64,000 nt of DNA from Arthrobacter sp. Bz4 (GCF_003075455.1 NZ_QDAE01000012.1:1-64000), one strand, 5' to 3'. Positions 17,308 to 25,785 are shown, counted from the first letter of the stretch. Notes: generated by a model not told the origin, from the letters alone. Made by a program: numbers and translations.

Positions 17308-17604
17308 TCAGGGTCGGGGTTTGCGGTCTGCGTTGATCGTGGCGTTGGGGTCGTAGGCGTCCTCGGCGGCGGCGTCGTCGAGCTCGGAAAGGTTGCGCTG
17401 CGGTGGCGCACCGTCCCTGAACCGGCGTTGCAACGACGCCGATGCGGCGTCACGCATTTCCCGGAAGAAGAGGTAGGTCACGCACCAGGCCAGAATCGCC
17501 GCGACAACCGCGGAGAAGATGGCGCCAAGGCCGAGCCAGTAGGAAATGACGAAGAAAACCACGACGAGGCCGAGGCGTAGGGCAGTGAATTTGAAGAAGG
17601 GCAC
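17308..17604 (-). CDS. DUF4229 membrane protein
   Basis: 98 residues with two transmembrane segments (residues about 7-45) and a charged C-terminal tail with EDAYDPNATINAD. This matches the actinobacterial DUF4229 family, commonly found near menA; its function is unknown. The GTG at 17604 lies 6 nt after TAAACT on the minus strand, so the gene is probably leaderless. It diverges from the next gene across 30 bp. Confidence 0.75.
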   Translation of the reverse strand: MPFFKFTALRLGLVVVFFVISYWLGLGAIFSAVVAAILAWCVTYLFFREMRDAASASLQRRFRDGAPPQRNLSELDDAAAEDAYDPNATINADRKPRP

Positions 17605-17634
17605 TCATCAAGTTTACTCGCCTACAATTGATAG
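17605..17634. promoter_or_regulatory. 30-bp divergent promoter with two leaderless starts
   Basis: Only 30 bp separate the two start codons. On the plus strand TACAAT (17623-17628) lies 6 nt before the ATG at 17635. On the minus strand TAAACT (17616-17611) lies 6 nt before the GTG at 17604. The -10 boxes are back to back, so the two polymerases would compete. No good -35 box is evident on either side. Confidence 0.55.
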
Positions 17635-18048
17635 ATGCCTCGCCTGTTGTTGTTTCTTATCCTCGTTGCAGTTGCCGTCATCGTCTACGCACTGATCGAC
17701 TGCATCATGACCAAGGCGCACTCGGTGCGCAGCCTTTCCAAACCCGCGTGGATCGTGACGATCGTCCTGGTTCCACTGCTCGGGGCAGGGCTCTGGTTCC
17801 TGTTCGGTCGCTCCCGCCCCACCAGCCCCCGTGGACGGTCCCGCCCCGCGCCCAGGCATCCCACCGCCCCGGATGACGACCCTCAGTTCCTTCGGAACCT
17901 TGAGGCGAAGCGTCGGCAGGACGCCCGCGAGAAGGAGCTGCGCCGTAAGGAGCAGGAACTCCGCGCGGCGCAGGAGAAGAAGGCTCGCGAAGACAAGCAG
18001 AAGAACGACGGCGACACCGACTCCGAACCGGGCAGCCAGACCGCCTGA
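17635..18048 (+). CDS. PLDc_N-type membrane protein
   Basis: 137 residues. The two N-terminal transmembrane helices with VYALIDCI and PAWIVTIVLVPLLGAGLWFLFGR match the phospholipase D-nuclease N-terminal (PLDc_N) domain. There is no phospholipase domain. The C-terminal half is a highly charged, probably coiled-coil stretch (RRQDAREKELRRKEQELR). The function is unknown. Confidence 0.78.
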   Translation: MPRLLLFLILVAVAVIVYALIDCIMTKAHSVRSLSKPAWIVTIVLVPLLGAGLWFLFGRSRPTSPRGRSRPAPRHPTAPDDDPQFLRNLEAKRRQDAREKELRRKEQELRAAQEKKAREDKQKNDGDTDSEPGSQTA

Positions 18049-18093
18049 CACCCGTCCCGGCACGCCCAGCAGCCCCGCGGTCGGCTCGCAACC

Positions 18094-18206
18094 GGCGAGC
18101 GACCGGCGTCGGGACCAGCGTCGAGACCAGCGTCGAGACCGGCCTGCGACGGCGAGCGACCGGCGTCGGGACCAGCCTGCGACGGCGAGCGACCGGCGTC
18201 GGGACC
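18094..18206 (+). repeat. Degenerate direct repeats in a 397-bp gap
   Basis: A 23-bp unit starting GGCGAGCGACCGGCGTCGGG occurs at 18094, 18151 and 18184; the last two lie in a 33-bp tandem. Between the first two copies is a 12-bp tandem of AGCGTCGAGACC. A further imperfect duplication follows near 18290-18350. Apart from this and the terminator at 18381, I see no gene in 18049-18445. Confidence 0.7.
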
Positions 18207-18380
18207 GGATCGGTCAGGAATCAAGACATTCGAGGGCAACATGCGGCATGTCCCACACCGATGTCCAGGTTGACCCCGCCGGCCCGGGTTGGTCACCACG
18301 CCAGGTCGCGTCCCAGGCCAGGTTGCTCACCACACCAGGCTGCTCACCACACCGGCCCCGCAACGACCGACGGCACACAG

Positions 18381-18417
18381 AAAAGTGCAGCTACGCCGTG
18401 GGCGTAGCTGCACTTTT
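18381..18417. terminator. Strong bidirectional terminator
   Basis: A perfect 17-bp stem runs from AAAAGTGCAGCTACGCC (18381-18397) through the loop GTG to the complementary arm 18401-18417. It has an A-run on one side and a T-run on the other. It terminates the cytochrome c assembly operon, whose last gene ends at 18446, and shields the repeat region from the other direction. Confidence 0.9.
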
Positions 18418-18445
18418 TGTCTGGTTGCGCCCTTGCGGACCCGGT

Positions 18446-19471
18446 CTAGGCGTAGCTGTGCAGGCCCGAGAAGTAGATGTTCACGATCGTGAAGTTGAAG
18501 ACGATGCACAGGTACCCGATGATGCAGAGCCAGGCTGCGCGGGTTCCGGTCCAGCCGCGGGTGGCCCGTGCGTGCAGATAGCCCGCGAATACCACCCAGA
18601 TGACGAAGGTCCACACTTCCTTGACATCCCAGCCCCAGTACCGGCCCCAGGCCTCTTCCGCCCAGATTGCGCCGGCCATCAGGGTGAAGGTCCACATCAC
18701 GAAGGCGACGGCGTTGATCCGGTAGGACAGGTTCTCCAGGCTGAGCGCCGACGGGACCAGGCGCATGAACGGGGCGCGGTCGGTACCCCCGGCGGCGAGC
18801 CTGCGGATCCGGCTGGTCTGAATAAGCTGCAACACCGACATGGCGAACGTCAGGGTGAACAGTGCAGAAGACACCACCGCGACCGATACGTGGATGACGA
18901 GCCAGTAGCTCTGCAGGGCGGGAACCACGTTGCCTGCCGGTGTGAAGAAACCGATCGTCGCCGCGCACAGCATCACCAGGGTGAGGCCGACGACGAAGGT
19001 CCCGAGGAAACGGAGGTCCTTACGGATCAGGACCAGCAGGAAGACCACCACTACGACGAGCGCTCCGGTGGTGCAGAACTCGTACATGTTGCCCCAGGGC
19101 ACCCGGTTCGTCGCAAGGCCCCGTGAGATGACACCGGCGGCGTGGATCAGTGCCGCAATCACCGTCAGCACGACGGCGATTCTCGCGAGTTTCCGTCGAC
19201 CCGCGTAGTCCATAGTGTCATCGGCGGTGGCGTCACCGGCAACGCCAGCTGAACCGGCACGGACGCCTGGGCGGCTGCTCCGGTCTGCGCCCACCAGCGC
19301 CATCTGGTCAGCTTCCTGCGCAGCGGCGAGGTTTTCCTCGACCGCCCGGATTCGCTTGCTGCTCTTCACCAGGTCAAGCGTGAAGACAATGAAAGCGACC
19401 GTGTAGGTCAGGGCCGCGAGCAGCATGAAACGCTCGCTGAACTCACCCAGAGCCTGGTTGATTGTTTGCAT
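18446..19471 (-). CDS. ccsB: Cytochrome c biogenesis protein CcsB (ResC)
   Basis: A 341-residue membrane protein with about eight helices. It has the haem-handling WWD-type signature WAEEAWGRYWGWDVKEVWTF and conserved His residues (VIHVSV, YLHARATRG). With ResB it forms the system II haem export and ligation complex that attaches haem to apocytochrome c outside the membrane. It starts in a TAATG overlap with resB, is the last gene of the operon and is followed by a strong terminator. Confidence 0.93.
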   Translation of the reverse strand: MQTINQALGEFSERFMLLAALTYTVAFIVFTLDLVKSSKRIRAVEENLAAAQEADQMALVGADRSSRPGVRAGSAGVAGDATADDTMDYAGRRKLARIAVVLTVIAALIHAAGVISRGLATNRVPWGNMYEFCTTGALVVVVVFLLVLIRKDLRFLGTFVVGLTLVMLCAATIGFFTPAGNVVPALQSYWLVIHVSVAVVSSALFTLTFAMSVLQLIQTSRIRRLAAGGTDRAPFMRLVPSALSLENLSYRINAVAFVMWTFTLMAGAIWAEEAWGRYWGWDVKEVWTFVIWVVFAGYLHARATRGWTGTRAAWLCIIGYLCIVFNFTIVNIYFSGLHSYA

Positions 19472-21204
19472 TAGCTGTCCTTACCGTTTCCTACCTGGTG
19501 TGATGCGTGTTCGGTGGCCGTACTGTCTGACGCGTAAGTGGTGGTTTCGCCATTGCCTGATGGCTTGGTGAATCCATCTTGCTCCTTGGTCGGCTCATCC
19601 ACCAGCCACTGCGCGCGAAGCGCTTTTTCGATTGCGGCGCCCTCGCCGGTCAGGCGGTGGTCTTCGCCGCGGGCCAGCAGCCCGTACTCGACCATGGTGC
19701 GACCGTCCTCATGGGTGCCGGTGCGCACCCAGACCCGGCGGCGTCCGATGAACAGTGACGCGCTTAGACCCGCAAGTGCCAGGGAGGAGAAAACCAAGGC
19801 TCCCAGCTGGCCCGGATCGTGGCGGATGTCGACCGCAATGTAGCGGTCCAGGCCGTCAAAGGAGACGGACCCCCTGCCATCCGGCAGGTCATAAGTCTGG
19901 CCGGCGCCGAGGACGATTCCGCCTTCGTCACTGGTGCGGCTGTTGAGCTCCGTCAGGTCCTCGGTGTCGAGCACGTAAACGCTGCGCGGTTCGCCGTCGT
20001 CGAGGCCAAGATCGCCGTAGTAGGAGTTGAGGTTGAGCTGGGGGTTGAACGGATCCGGGTCGCGGGAGAAGGCGACGCCGTCCTCGCCGACAAAAGCGGT
20101 GGGGAGGAAGAAGCCGACAAACCCCAGCTGGTCCGGGGCGGCGTCGGGAGCCTTGATCACGATGAGGGAGGTGAAGAGCCCATCCTGCGGGATGGTGACA
20201 ACCGGGCCCTGCATGGCAATGTCTCCGTTGCCGTCACGGACCGTCACTATCGGCGCGTACCCGTTACCGACCAGGTAGACACCCGTGCCGCCGATCTTCA
20301 GGGGCGAGTTGACCTTCAGGACCTGCTCGACCTCGTCGGCCTCCGGCCCATCCTTGGTGGTGACGTTGGCGGTGAAGTCGAGCGGCTGGCCGTAGTGAGT
20401 TTCCTGCCGGTCGAACTGGACGTCGAAATTGTCCAGTCGCAGCGAATACGGTTCAAGCTGGCCGGCGCTGAAATTGGCCCCGGGGGTGAACGCGTCGTAA
20501 CCAACCAGGGTATTCACGAAGCTGTCACCTTCAACGATGATTTTCTGCCCGCTGTAGCCAAACAGGCCGCCGACGGCGACTGACACCAGAACACCGATAA
20601 GGGAGAAGTGGAAGACGAGGTTGCCGACCTCCTTGAGGAAGCCGCGTTCGGCTCCAACCGAGGGCTGAGCCGATTCTGCGTCCCGGAGGTCCACCCGGTA
20701 ACCGCGCTTCTTCAGCAAGGCTGCGGCGTCGGCGGCGGCGGACGCCGCGGTGAGCCGGGAGCCATGGGCTTGCGCTCCGGCGGGCAGCACGAGGGTGCCG
20801 TAGATCGGCATCCGGGATAGTTTCCGGGGCGTCCGGGGCGGCTTCGACCTCATCGCGCGGCCATGAACCAGCGTGCGCGGGATGACACAGCCGATCAGGG
20901 AAATGAACAGCAGCAGATAAATGGCCGAGAACCAGACCGAGGAGTAGACGTCGAACAGCTGGAACCAGTCAAGGATCGGCCCGGTGTCGGGGTTGTCCTG
21001 GATGTACTGGGTGACTACTGCGGGGTTTGCCGGGCGCTGCGGGAACAGGGACCCCGGAACGGCGGCGACAGCAAGCAGGAGCAGCAGGAACAGGGCTGTG
21101 CGCATGCTGGTCAGTTGGGTCCAGCCCCAGCGGAGGCTGCCGCGGAAGCCGAGCGCTGGCAGCGCGACGTCGGGCTTTCCGCCTTCGGGAGTGTCGGGGG
21201 TCAT
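19471..21204 (-). CDS. resB: Cytochrome c biogenesis protein ResB
   Basis: 577 residues with three N-terminal helices, a large external domain and one C-terminal helix; SLFPQRPANP and LIGCVIPRTLVH are family-typical. It is the partner of CcsB in system II. The ATG at 21204 has AAAGGGGG at 6-nt spacing. An ATG at 21237 overlaps the ccdA stop (TAATG) and would add 11 residues, so both starts are possible. Confidence 0.92.
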   Translation of the reverse strand: MTPDTPEGGKPDVALPALGFRGSLRWGWTQLTSMRTALFLLLLLAVAAVPGSLFPQRPANPAVVTQYIQDNPDTGPILDWFQLFDVYSSVWFSAIYLLLFISLIGCVIPRTLVHGRAMRSKPPRTPRKLSRMPIYGTLVLPAGAQAHGSRLTAASAAADAAALLKKRGYRVDLRDAESAQPSVGAERGFLKEVGNLVFHFSLIGVLVSVAVGGLFGYSGQKIIVEGDSFVNTLVGYDAFTPGANFSAGQLEPYSLRLDNFDVQFDRQETHYGQPLDFTANVTTKDGPEADEVEQVLKVNSPLKIGGTGVYLVGNGYAPIVTVRDGNGDIAMQGPVVTIPQDGLFTSLIVIKAPDAAPDQLGFVGFFLPTAFVGEDGVAFSRDPDPFNPQLNLNSYYGDLGLDDGEPRSVYVLDTEDLTELNSRTSDEGGIVLGAGQTYDLPDGRGSVSFDGLDRYIAVDIRHDPGQLGALVFSSLALAGLSASLFIGRRRVWVRTGTHEDGRTMVEYGLLARGEDHRLTGEGAAIEKALRAQWLVDEPTKEQDGFTKPSGNGETTTYASDSTATEHASHQVGNGKDS

Positions 21205-21236
21205 TGTCTGCCCCCTTTCGTTGGGATCAGTTGTCA

Positions 21237-22043
21237 TTAGATGGGGAGGGTCACCCCGCCAAGCCAGTTCTGCAGTTCATTGATCCACAGGGTCCAGACC
21301 CCGGTAGCCATGAGCAAGCCGACGACCACCAGCATCCCGCCGCCGAACCGTTGCAGGGACAGCCGGTGTTTCCTGAAGAAGGCCATCGCTCCCATTCCAC
21401 GTCGCACGCCGAGAGCAATCAGCAGGAAGGGAAGGCCCAGACCCAGGCAATACACGAAGGTCAGTGCTGCGCCCTTCGCCGCGCTGGCGTCGTCGTTGGA
21501 GAACGCGAGCAACTGCACAGCAGAGAGAGTGGGGCCGATGCACGGGGCCCAGCCCAACCCGAACGTCAGGCCGAGCAGCGGCGCCCCCCACAGCCCGGTA
21601 GGCACCCTGGTCTGCAACTTCTTTTCGGTTTGGAACCAGGAGAATCCACCCATGAAGATGAGTCCCATCAGCACCACCACCAGTCCCATGACAGGGATAA
21701 GCCAGCTTTCGGAACCAACCATCCAGGCTCCCAGCTGGCCAAACAGGGCACCGTACGCCATGAAGACCACCGAGAATCCGAACACAAACAGGGCGATCCC
21801 GGTCAGCATCCGGCCGCGCTTCTGCTGCTCAAGGTCGACACCGGTCAGTCCCGTGACATAGCCCAGGTAGCCGGGCACCAGCGGGAGGACACAGGGCGAT
21901 GCGAAGGACACCAGACCGGCAAGGAGTGCAACCGGCAGGGCAAGCAGCATTGAGCCGTTCAGCACCGTATCGGCGAAGGCGTTGCTGGGGGCAAGCGGAA
22001 GGGAGCCGCCGACGACGGCACTCAGGTGGAGGGGAAGATTCAC
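21237..22043 (-). CDS. ccdA: Thiol-disulfide transmembrane carrier CcdA
   Basis: A 268-residue membrane protein of the DsbD/CcdA family with six or seven helices and the two redox Cys in SFASPCVLPLVPGY and GLGWAPCIGPTLSA. It carries reducing equivalents across the membrane to keep the apocytochrome haem site reduced. It starts with GTG 6 nt after the preceding stop. Confidence 0.93.
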   Translation of the reverse strand: MNLPLHLSAVVGGSLPLAPSNAFADTVLNGSMLLALPVALLAGLVSFASPCVLPLVPGYLGYVTGLTGVDLEQQKRGRMLTGIALFVFGFSVVFMAYGALFGQLGAWMVGSESWLIPVMGLVVVLMGLIFMGGFSWFQTEKKLQTRVPTGLWGAPLLGLTFGLGWAPCIGPTLSAVQLLAFSNDDASAAKGAALTFVYCLGLGLPFLLIALGVRRGMGAMAFFRKHRLSLQRFGGGMLVVVGLLMATGVWTLWINELQNWLGGVTLPI

Positions 22044-22049
22044 TGTCAG

Positions 22050-22664
22050 TTACTCGGCCAGTGCTGTTTCGATGAGAGCCCCGAGCGTGGTCTTGTCGGC
22101 GAGCCCGAGAATCCGCGCTGACACCCGACCTTCCTTGTCGATGACCAGCGTGGTGGGCACTGCCTGAGGGGGAACATAGCTGGTCATCGCCAGCAGCACC
22201 CCGCCGTCCTGATCATCGAGACTCGGGTAGGGAATCTCGAAGCTCCGTTCAAAAGCCTCGGCGGTCTTCTCCGTATCCCGGATGTTGACCCCGTAGAACC
22301 GGGCCCCCGCCGACTGGTACTCGTCGTGCAGCGCCACCAGGTCCGGTGCTTCCTCGCGGCAGGGCGCACAGGCCGCGTACCAGAAGTTCACCACCGTCAC
22401 ATCCCCCACCCAGTCCGCCGAGTCGACGACGGTGCCATCGTATTTCGTGCCGGTAAGCGTGACAGGTTCACCCCGGTCGCCCACGGCGTACTCGGTGACC
22501 GAGCCGTCGCCGGCAATGTAGTTCTTGTTGTCACCCACGGCCGCCTGCTGAGCCAACGGATCGTCAGCGGCACACGCCGAAAGGGCAATCGCGGCGGACA
22601 GCCCAATAGCCAGTGCTGTCCCGAGCCTTTTCGGGCGCCGGGCGGATCGGTCAGAGTTTTTCAC
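22050..22664 (-). CDS. resA: Thioredoxin-like lipoprotein, ResA/TlpA type
   Basis: 204 residues. A signal peptide ends in the lipobox ALSAC, so the protein is anchored outside the membrane. A thioredoxin fold follows with the redox pair in NFWYAACAPCREEAPDL. It would reduce the CXXCH site of apocytochrome c using electrons from CcdA. The GTG at 22664 is chosen because it opens the signal peptide and has GGAAG upstream; the frame extends further but overlaps the preceding gene. Confidence 0.9.
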   Translation of the reverse strand: MKNSDRSARRPKRLGTALAIGLSAAIALSACAADDPLAQQAAVGDNKNYIAGDGSVTEYAVGDRGEPVTLTGTKYDGTVVDSADWVGDVTVVNFWYAACAPCREEAPDLVALHDEYQSAGARFYGVNIRDTEKTAEAFERSFEIPYPSLDDQDGGVLLAMTSYVPPQAVPTTLVIDKEGRVSARILGLADKTTLGALIETALAE

Positions 22665-22689
22665 AGCTTCTTCCACAGTTCTACAACGT

Positions 22690-22702
22690 GTAGTAATACT
22701 AC
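22690..22702. promoter_or_regulatory. 13-bp perfect palindrome before resA
   Basis: GTAGTA-A-TACTAC is a perfect palindrome 25 bp upstream of the resA start; its last base is in the stop codon of the upstream phosphatase gene. It overlaps possible -10 boxes on the minus strand (TAGTAT, TATTAC). It may be a repressor site; the protein is unknown. Confidence 0.35.
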
Positions 22703-23379
22703 TACGCTCCCGGCAGGTTTGCCGCACCGGGCAGGAGGTCCGCGCTTGGCTCTTCATAGCGCACCCCAATCAGGCGCCCGCCGTCGAAGTCCAGGGACGT
22801 GATCGAGCTCAAGGTGCACTCGCGATCTCGGGGATCGTGCCATAGCCGCCGGTTCTCCGCGGCAAGGCGGGACACCCAGATGGGCAGTTGGTGGCCCACC
22901 AGGATTACTTCGGCTGGACCCGCCGACCCATTTGCTTCAGCGAGCGCGACGGCGGCCCGCCGGGCATCACCCACTGCGGCCATCATGCGCTCTACCTGCT
23001 GGCTGTACGGCTCACCCCAGGATGGCCGGAATGGGTTGGCCAGCAACGGCCAGTGCCGGGGGTTCCGCAACTGCTGGGCCACCTGGGACATGCCCTCAAA
23101 TCGGCTGTAGGCCTCAATAACCCTGTCGTCCGTCACAATTTCAAGGCCGAGCCGTTCGGCAATCGGAGCGGCAGTTTCCTGCGCCCGGGTCAGTGGGGAC
23201 ACTACCAACCGGACAACGCTCGCCCCGCCGGCAACCCGGGCCGCAAAGTGACCTGCAACCCGCTGAGCCATCTTTTGGCCCAGCTCCGAGAGGTGAAAAT
23301 TCGGGAGTCGCCCGTAAAGTACACGCTCTGGATTATGGACCTCGCCATGACGGACGAGGTGGACAGTAGCTAGGGACAT
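22702..23379 (-). CDS. Histidine phosphatase (phosphoglycerate mutase) family protein
   Basis: 225 residues with the phospho-histidine motif HLVRHGEVHNPERVLYGRLP at the N-terminus, the second catalytic region VVSPLTRAQETA and the C-terminal His in ILVGHQLPIW. Such proteins dephosphorylate small metabolites. The gene heads the cytochrome c assembly operon in the same orientation with the resA start 38 bp away, an arrangement common in actinobacteria, but a direct role in haem assembly is not known. Confidence 0.85.
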   Translation of the reverse strand: MSLATVHLVRHGEVHNPERVLYGRLPNFHLSELGQKMAQRVAGHFAARVAGGASVVRLVVSPLTRAQETAAPIAERLGLEIVTDDRVIEAYSRFEGMSQVAQQLRNPRHWPLLANPFRPSWGEPYSQQVERMMAAVGDARRAAVALAEANGSAGPAEVILVGHQLPIWVSRLAAENRRLWHDPRDRECTLSSITSLDFDGGRLIGVRYEEPSADLLPGAANLPGA

Positions 23380-23562
23380 AGGTCCAGTTTCTCAGAGTTC
23401 GGTCGGTCAGCTAAATCCGCCGAAGCCGATCCGGCGCAGATTCATTTGAACATTTAACTAACTTCGGGAATAATCGATGCAAATGCATGTTTATTATAGG
23501 TGACGGCCTTCCGGCTGCCACCTACCCATAACCCAGACCGCACCATCATCAGGAGATCCACC

Positions 23563-24111
23563 ATGGCAATTCCTACAGGACTGAACAACGGCACCTGGAC
23601 CCTCGACGGCTCACACAGCGAGGTCGGCTTCACCGTGCGCCACGCTGGCATCAGCAAGGTACGCGGCAACTTCGACACCGTCGACGCAGCACTTCATGTC
23701 GGGTCCTCACTCAGTGACTCCAAGGTCACCGCGACCATCAAGACTGCTTCCTTCAACTCCAACGACGCCAACCGCGACGGCCACGTCCGCGGCGAGGACT
23801 TTTTCGACGTCGAGCGTTTTCCCGAAATGATTTTCGAGTCGACCTCCATCGAAGGTTCCGGCGAGACCTACCAGCTCTCAGGCAACCTGACGATCCGCGA
23901 CGTAACCCTCCCGGTGGTCTTCGAAACCGAATTCAACGGGGTGGCAGTTGACCCCTTCGGCGCAACCCGCGCCGGGTTCTCCGGTCAGACCGTCATTTCC
24001 CGCAAGGACTTTGGCCTGACCTGGAATGCCGCCCTCGAAGCCGGCGGCGTTCTGGTCGGCGACAAAGTCACCATCAACCTTGATGCAGCGTTCGTAGCTC
24101 CAGCCAAGTAG
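23563..24111 (+). CDS. YceI-family protein
   Basis: 182 residues of the YceI lipocalin-like beta barrel (WTLDGSHSEVGFTVRHAGISKVRG at the start, EDFFDVERFPEM and NLTIRDVTLPV inside). The family binds long amphiphilic polyprenoids. No signal peptide is present, as in many actinobacterial members. The ATG at 23563 has GGAG 7 nt upstream. The 183-bp gap before it holds an AT-rich stretch with a TATTAT -10-like box (23492-23497). Confidence 0.9.
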   Translation: MAIPTGLNNGTWTLDGSHSEVGFTVRHAGISKVRGNFDTVDAALHVGSSLSDSKVTATIKTASFNSNDANRDGHVRGEDFFDVERFPEMIFESTSIEGSGETYQLSGNLTIRDVTLPVVFETEFNGVAVDPFGATRAGFSGQTVISRKDFGLTWNAALEAGGVLVGDKVTINLDAAFVAPAK

Positions 24112-24122
24112 ACCTCCCCAGC

Positions 24123-24163
24123 CAGCGGCTGCCGCACTCCGTTCTGGAGTTCGGCAGCCGCTG
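24123..24163 (+). terminator. Rho-independent terminator of the yceI gene
   Basis: CAGCGGCTGCCG (24123-24134) pairs with CGGCAGCCGCTG, and ACTCC pairs with GGAGT around a short loop, with one mismatch between. It is followed by TTGTTTA. Confidence 0.85.
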
Positions 24164-24261
24164 TTGTTTAATCCCCCGGCTGCACAAAGCTCCGCGCTAG
24201 GGTTGGCTATGTGGCCCCACAGGGTCTGTATCAACCAGTCTCAAGTGAAGAGGAAACGGCA

Positions 24262-24903
24262 ATGAGCACACCTCCCAATGACCCCCATCCCGGCCAGGAC
24301 CTGCCACCACGCGATAACGCGGGAGCACAGCAGCCATCCGTCGGACAGAACCCCACCGACGGACAGCCAGCCCCTTACGGCTACCAGAATGCGCAACCCT
24401 CCGGCTACAGCTACCCGGGGAATATGAACCAGGTGTCGGTCACCGAGAAGGGCCCTGCGCCGAAAGAGGTGGAGCGGGCCTTCTGGCTGATCATCGCCGC
24501 CGGCGTGCTCAATTTCCTCGCCAGCATCCTGAGCGTGATGACTACCCCCGTGTCAGGGGCGGGCGCCGGGGTCGCCACCGCGCTCGTGCTGGTGTTTGCA
24601 ACGGTGCTCACGGGCGTCTACATTCTCCTCGCGATCTTCATCCGCAAGGGACATAACTGGGCCAGGATCACAGCCACCGTGTTGGCTGCCCTCTCCGTCC
24701 TGTCCTACCTGTTCGGACTGCTGTCCGCTTCGATGCTCGAAGGTAACGAGATGCTGCAGGGGCAGGAACTCATGACTCCGGGTCCGCTGGAAACTGTTCT
24801 CACCATCATCGTCACGCTGCTCGGCGTTGCTGGCGTCGTCATGACCTTCCTGAAGCCGGCCCGCCCGTACTTCCAGAAGCAGATCGTTCCGGGCCAGTTC
24901 TAG
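24262..24903 (+). CDS. Membrane protein with Pro-rich N-terminus
   Basis: 213 residues. The first 75 are Pro/Gln/Asn-rich and disordered (PPNDPHPGQDLPP, YGYQNAQPSGYSYPG). Four hydrophobic helices follow, with the loop FIRKGHNWARI between the second and third. I do not recognise a domain beyond this common actinobacterial layout. The ATG at 24262 has GAGGAA 8 nt upstream. Confidence 0.7.
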   Translation: MSTPPNDPHPGQDLPPRDNAGAQQPSVGQNPTDGQPAPYGYQNAQPSGYSYPGNMNQVSVTEKGPAPKEVERAFWLIIAAGVLNFLASILSVMTTPVSGAGAGVATALVLVFATVLTGVYILLAIFIRKGHNWARITATVLAALSVLSYLFGLLSASMLEGNEMLQGQELMTPGPLETVLTIIVTLLGVAGVVMTFLKPARPYFQKQIVPGQF

Positions 24904-24938
24904 GCCCTCACGCCAGGCGCTCAAAGCGCCTGCACAAC

Positions 24939-25655
24939 CTACTGCGCCGAACGGGTGCGGGCGTCGGCAGCAAGGTCCGGTTCCTGCGCCCGTTGTGCGT
25001 GGTAGGCAAGAATCTGCAGTTCGGTGGCCATGTCCACCTTCCGGAGCTGGACACTTTCAGGCACCTGCAGCACTACCGGCGCAAAGCTCAGGATGCTGGT
25101 GATTCCTGCATCAACCAACCGGTCGCACAGTGACTGTGCCACTGCTGCGGGAACCGCGAGTACCGCCATGTTGGCCCGGGTCCGTTCCAGGACCTGTTCC
25201 AGGTCGGTGATTGGGCTCACCCGTAGCCAGCCCACCTCCGCTCCAACAACCAACTGGTCGGCGTCGAACAGCGAAACAATCTCGAATCCCCTGGATTCGA
25301 AACCGGAGTAACCAGCCAGCGCGCGCCCCAGGTTGCCCGCGCCGATGATGGCGACCCGCCAGTCGAGTGTCAGGCCGAGCGCCGCCGAGATCTGCCGGTT
25401 CAGGTATTGCACGTCGTAGCCGACACCCCGGGTGCCATAGGACCCCAGATAGGACAGGTCTTTGCGCAGGATGGGCGAATTGACGCCGGCCGCTTCAGCC
25501 AGCCGGTCAGAGGACACCCGCTCGGTGCCTTCCGCCAGCAACGAGGTGAGTGCCCGCAGATAGACGGTCAGGCGCGTCAGCGACGCTGACGGGATCTGCC
25601 GTGCGGCAGTGCCAGCCCCTGACAGGTGTAGCTCTGGTAGTTCAGGCGTCGTCAC
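24939..25655 (-). CDS. rex: Redox-sensing repressor Rex
   Basis: 238 residues. The N-terminal winged helix (ASLTRLTVYLRALTSL, VNSPILRKDLSYLGSYGTRGVGY) is followed by a Rossmann domain with IIGAGNLGRALAGY that binds NADH and NAD, and the Rex-typical SFAPVVLQVPE. Rex represses respiratory and fermentative genes until NADH rises. A good Rex operator lies 72 bp upstream (25727-25742), so it is probably autoregulated. The GTG start has GGAG about 10 nt upstream. Confidence 0.95.
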   Translation of the reverse strand: MTTPELPELHLSGAGTAARQIPSASLTRLTVYLRALTSLLAEGTERVSSDRLAEAAGVNSPILRKDLSYLGSYGTRGVGYDVQYLNRQISAALGLTLDWRVAIIGAGNLGRALAGYSGFESRGFEIVSLFDADQLVVGAEVGWLRVSPITDLEQVLERTRANMAVLAVPAAVAQSLCDRLVDAGITSILSFAPVVLQVPESVQLRKVDMATELQILAYHAQRAQEPDLAADARTRSAQ

Positions 25656-25726
25656 TCTCTATCACTCCGTCTGCTGTCCGCCAGCCGCCGTACGGCAGGT
25701 CTGCACGACGCCGGACCGGCCGACAC

Positions 25727-25742
25727 CGTGAGTATCTTCACC
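25727..25742. promoter_or_regulatory. Rex operator
   Basis: CGTGAGTATCTTCACC matches the Streptomyces Rex site TGTGAANNNNTTCACA in GTGA and TTCAC and is palindromic as GTGA-N6-TCAC. It lies in the 130-bp space between rex and the glutaredoxin-like gene, so it could control rex only: the neighbour reads in the same direction and ends here. Confidence 0.65.
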
Positions 25743-25785
25743 TTAGGGTGCGGCGCCCGCGACACAAAGCTGGCTTCCCGGCCGA

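Noticed and set aside
18094-18206. Possible CRISPR array
   Set aside because: Only three copies with unequal periods, spacers that are repeats themselves, and no cas gene.
17831-19126. 431-codon plus-strand frame over the repeat region and ccsB
   Set aside because: It reads through the 18-kb terminator and antisense to ccsB; the repeat-encoded Arg/Asp run is not a protein family.
22690-22702. BlaI/CopY-type operator
   Set aside because: Half-sites are in reverse order to the BlaI consensus and no such regulator is encoded nearby; kept only as an unassigned palindrome.
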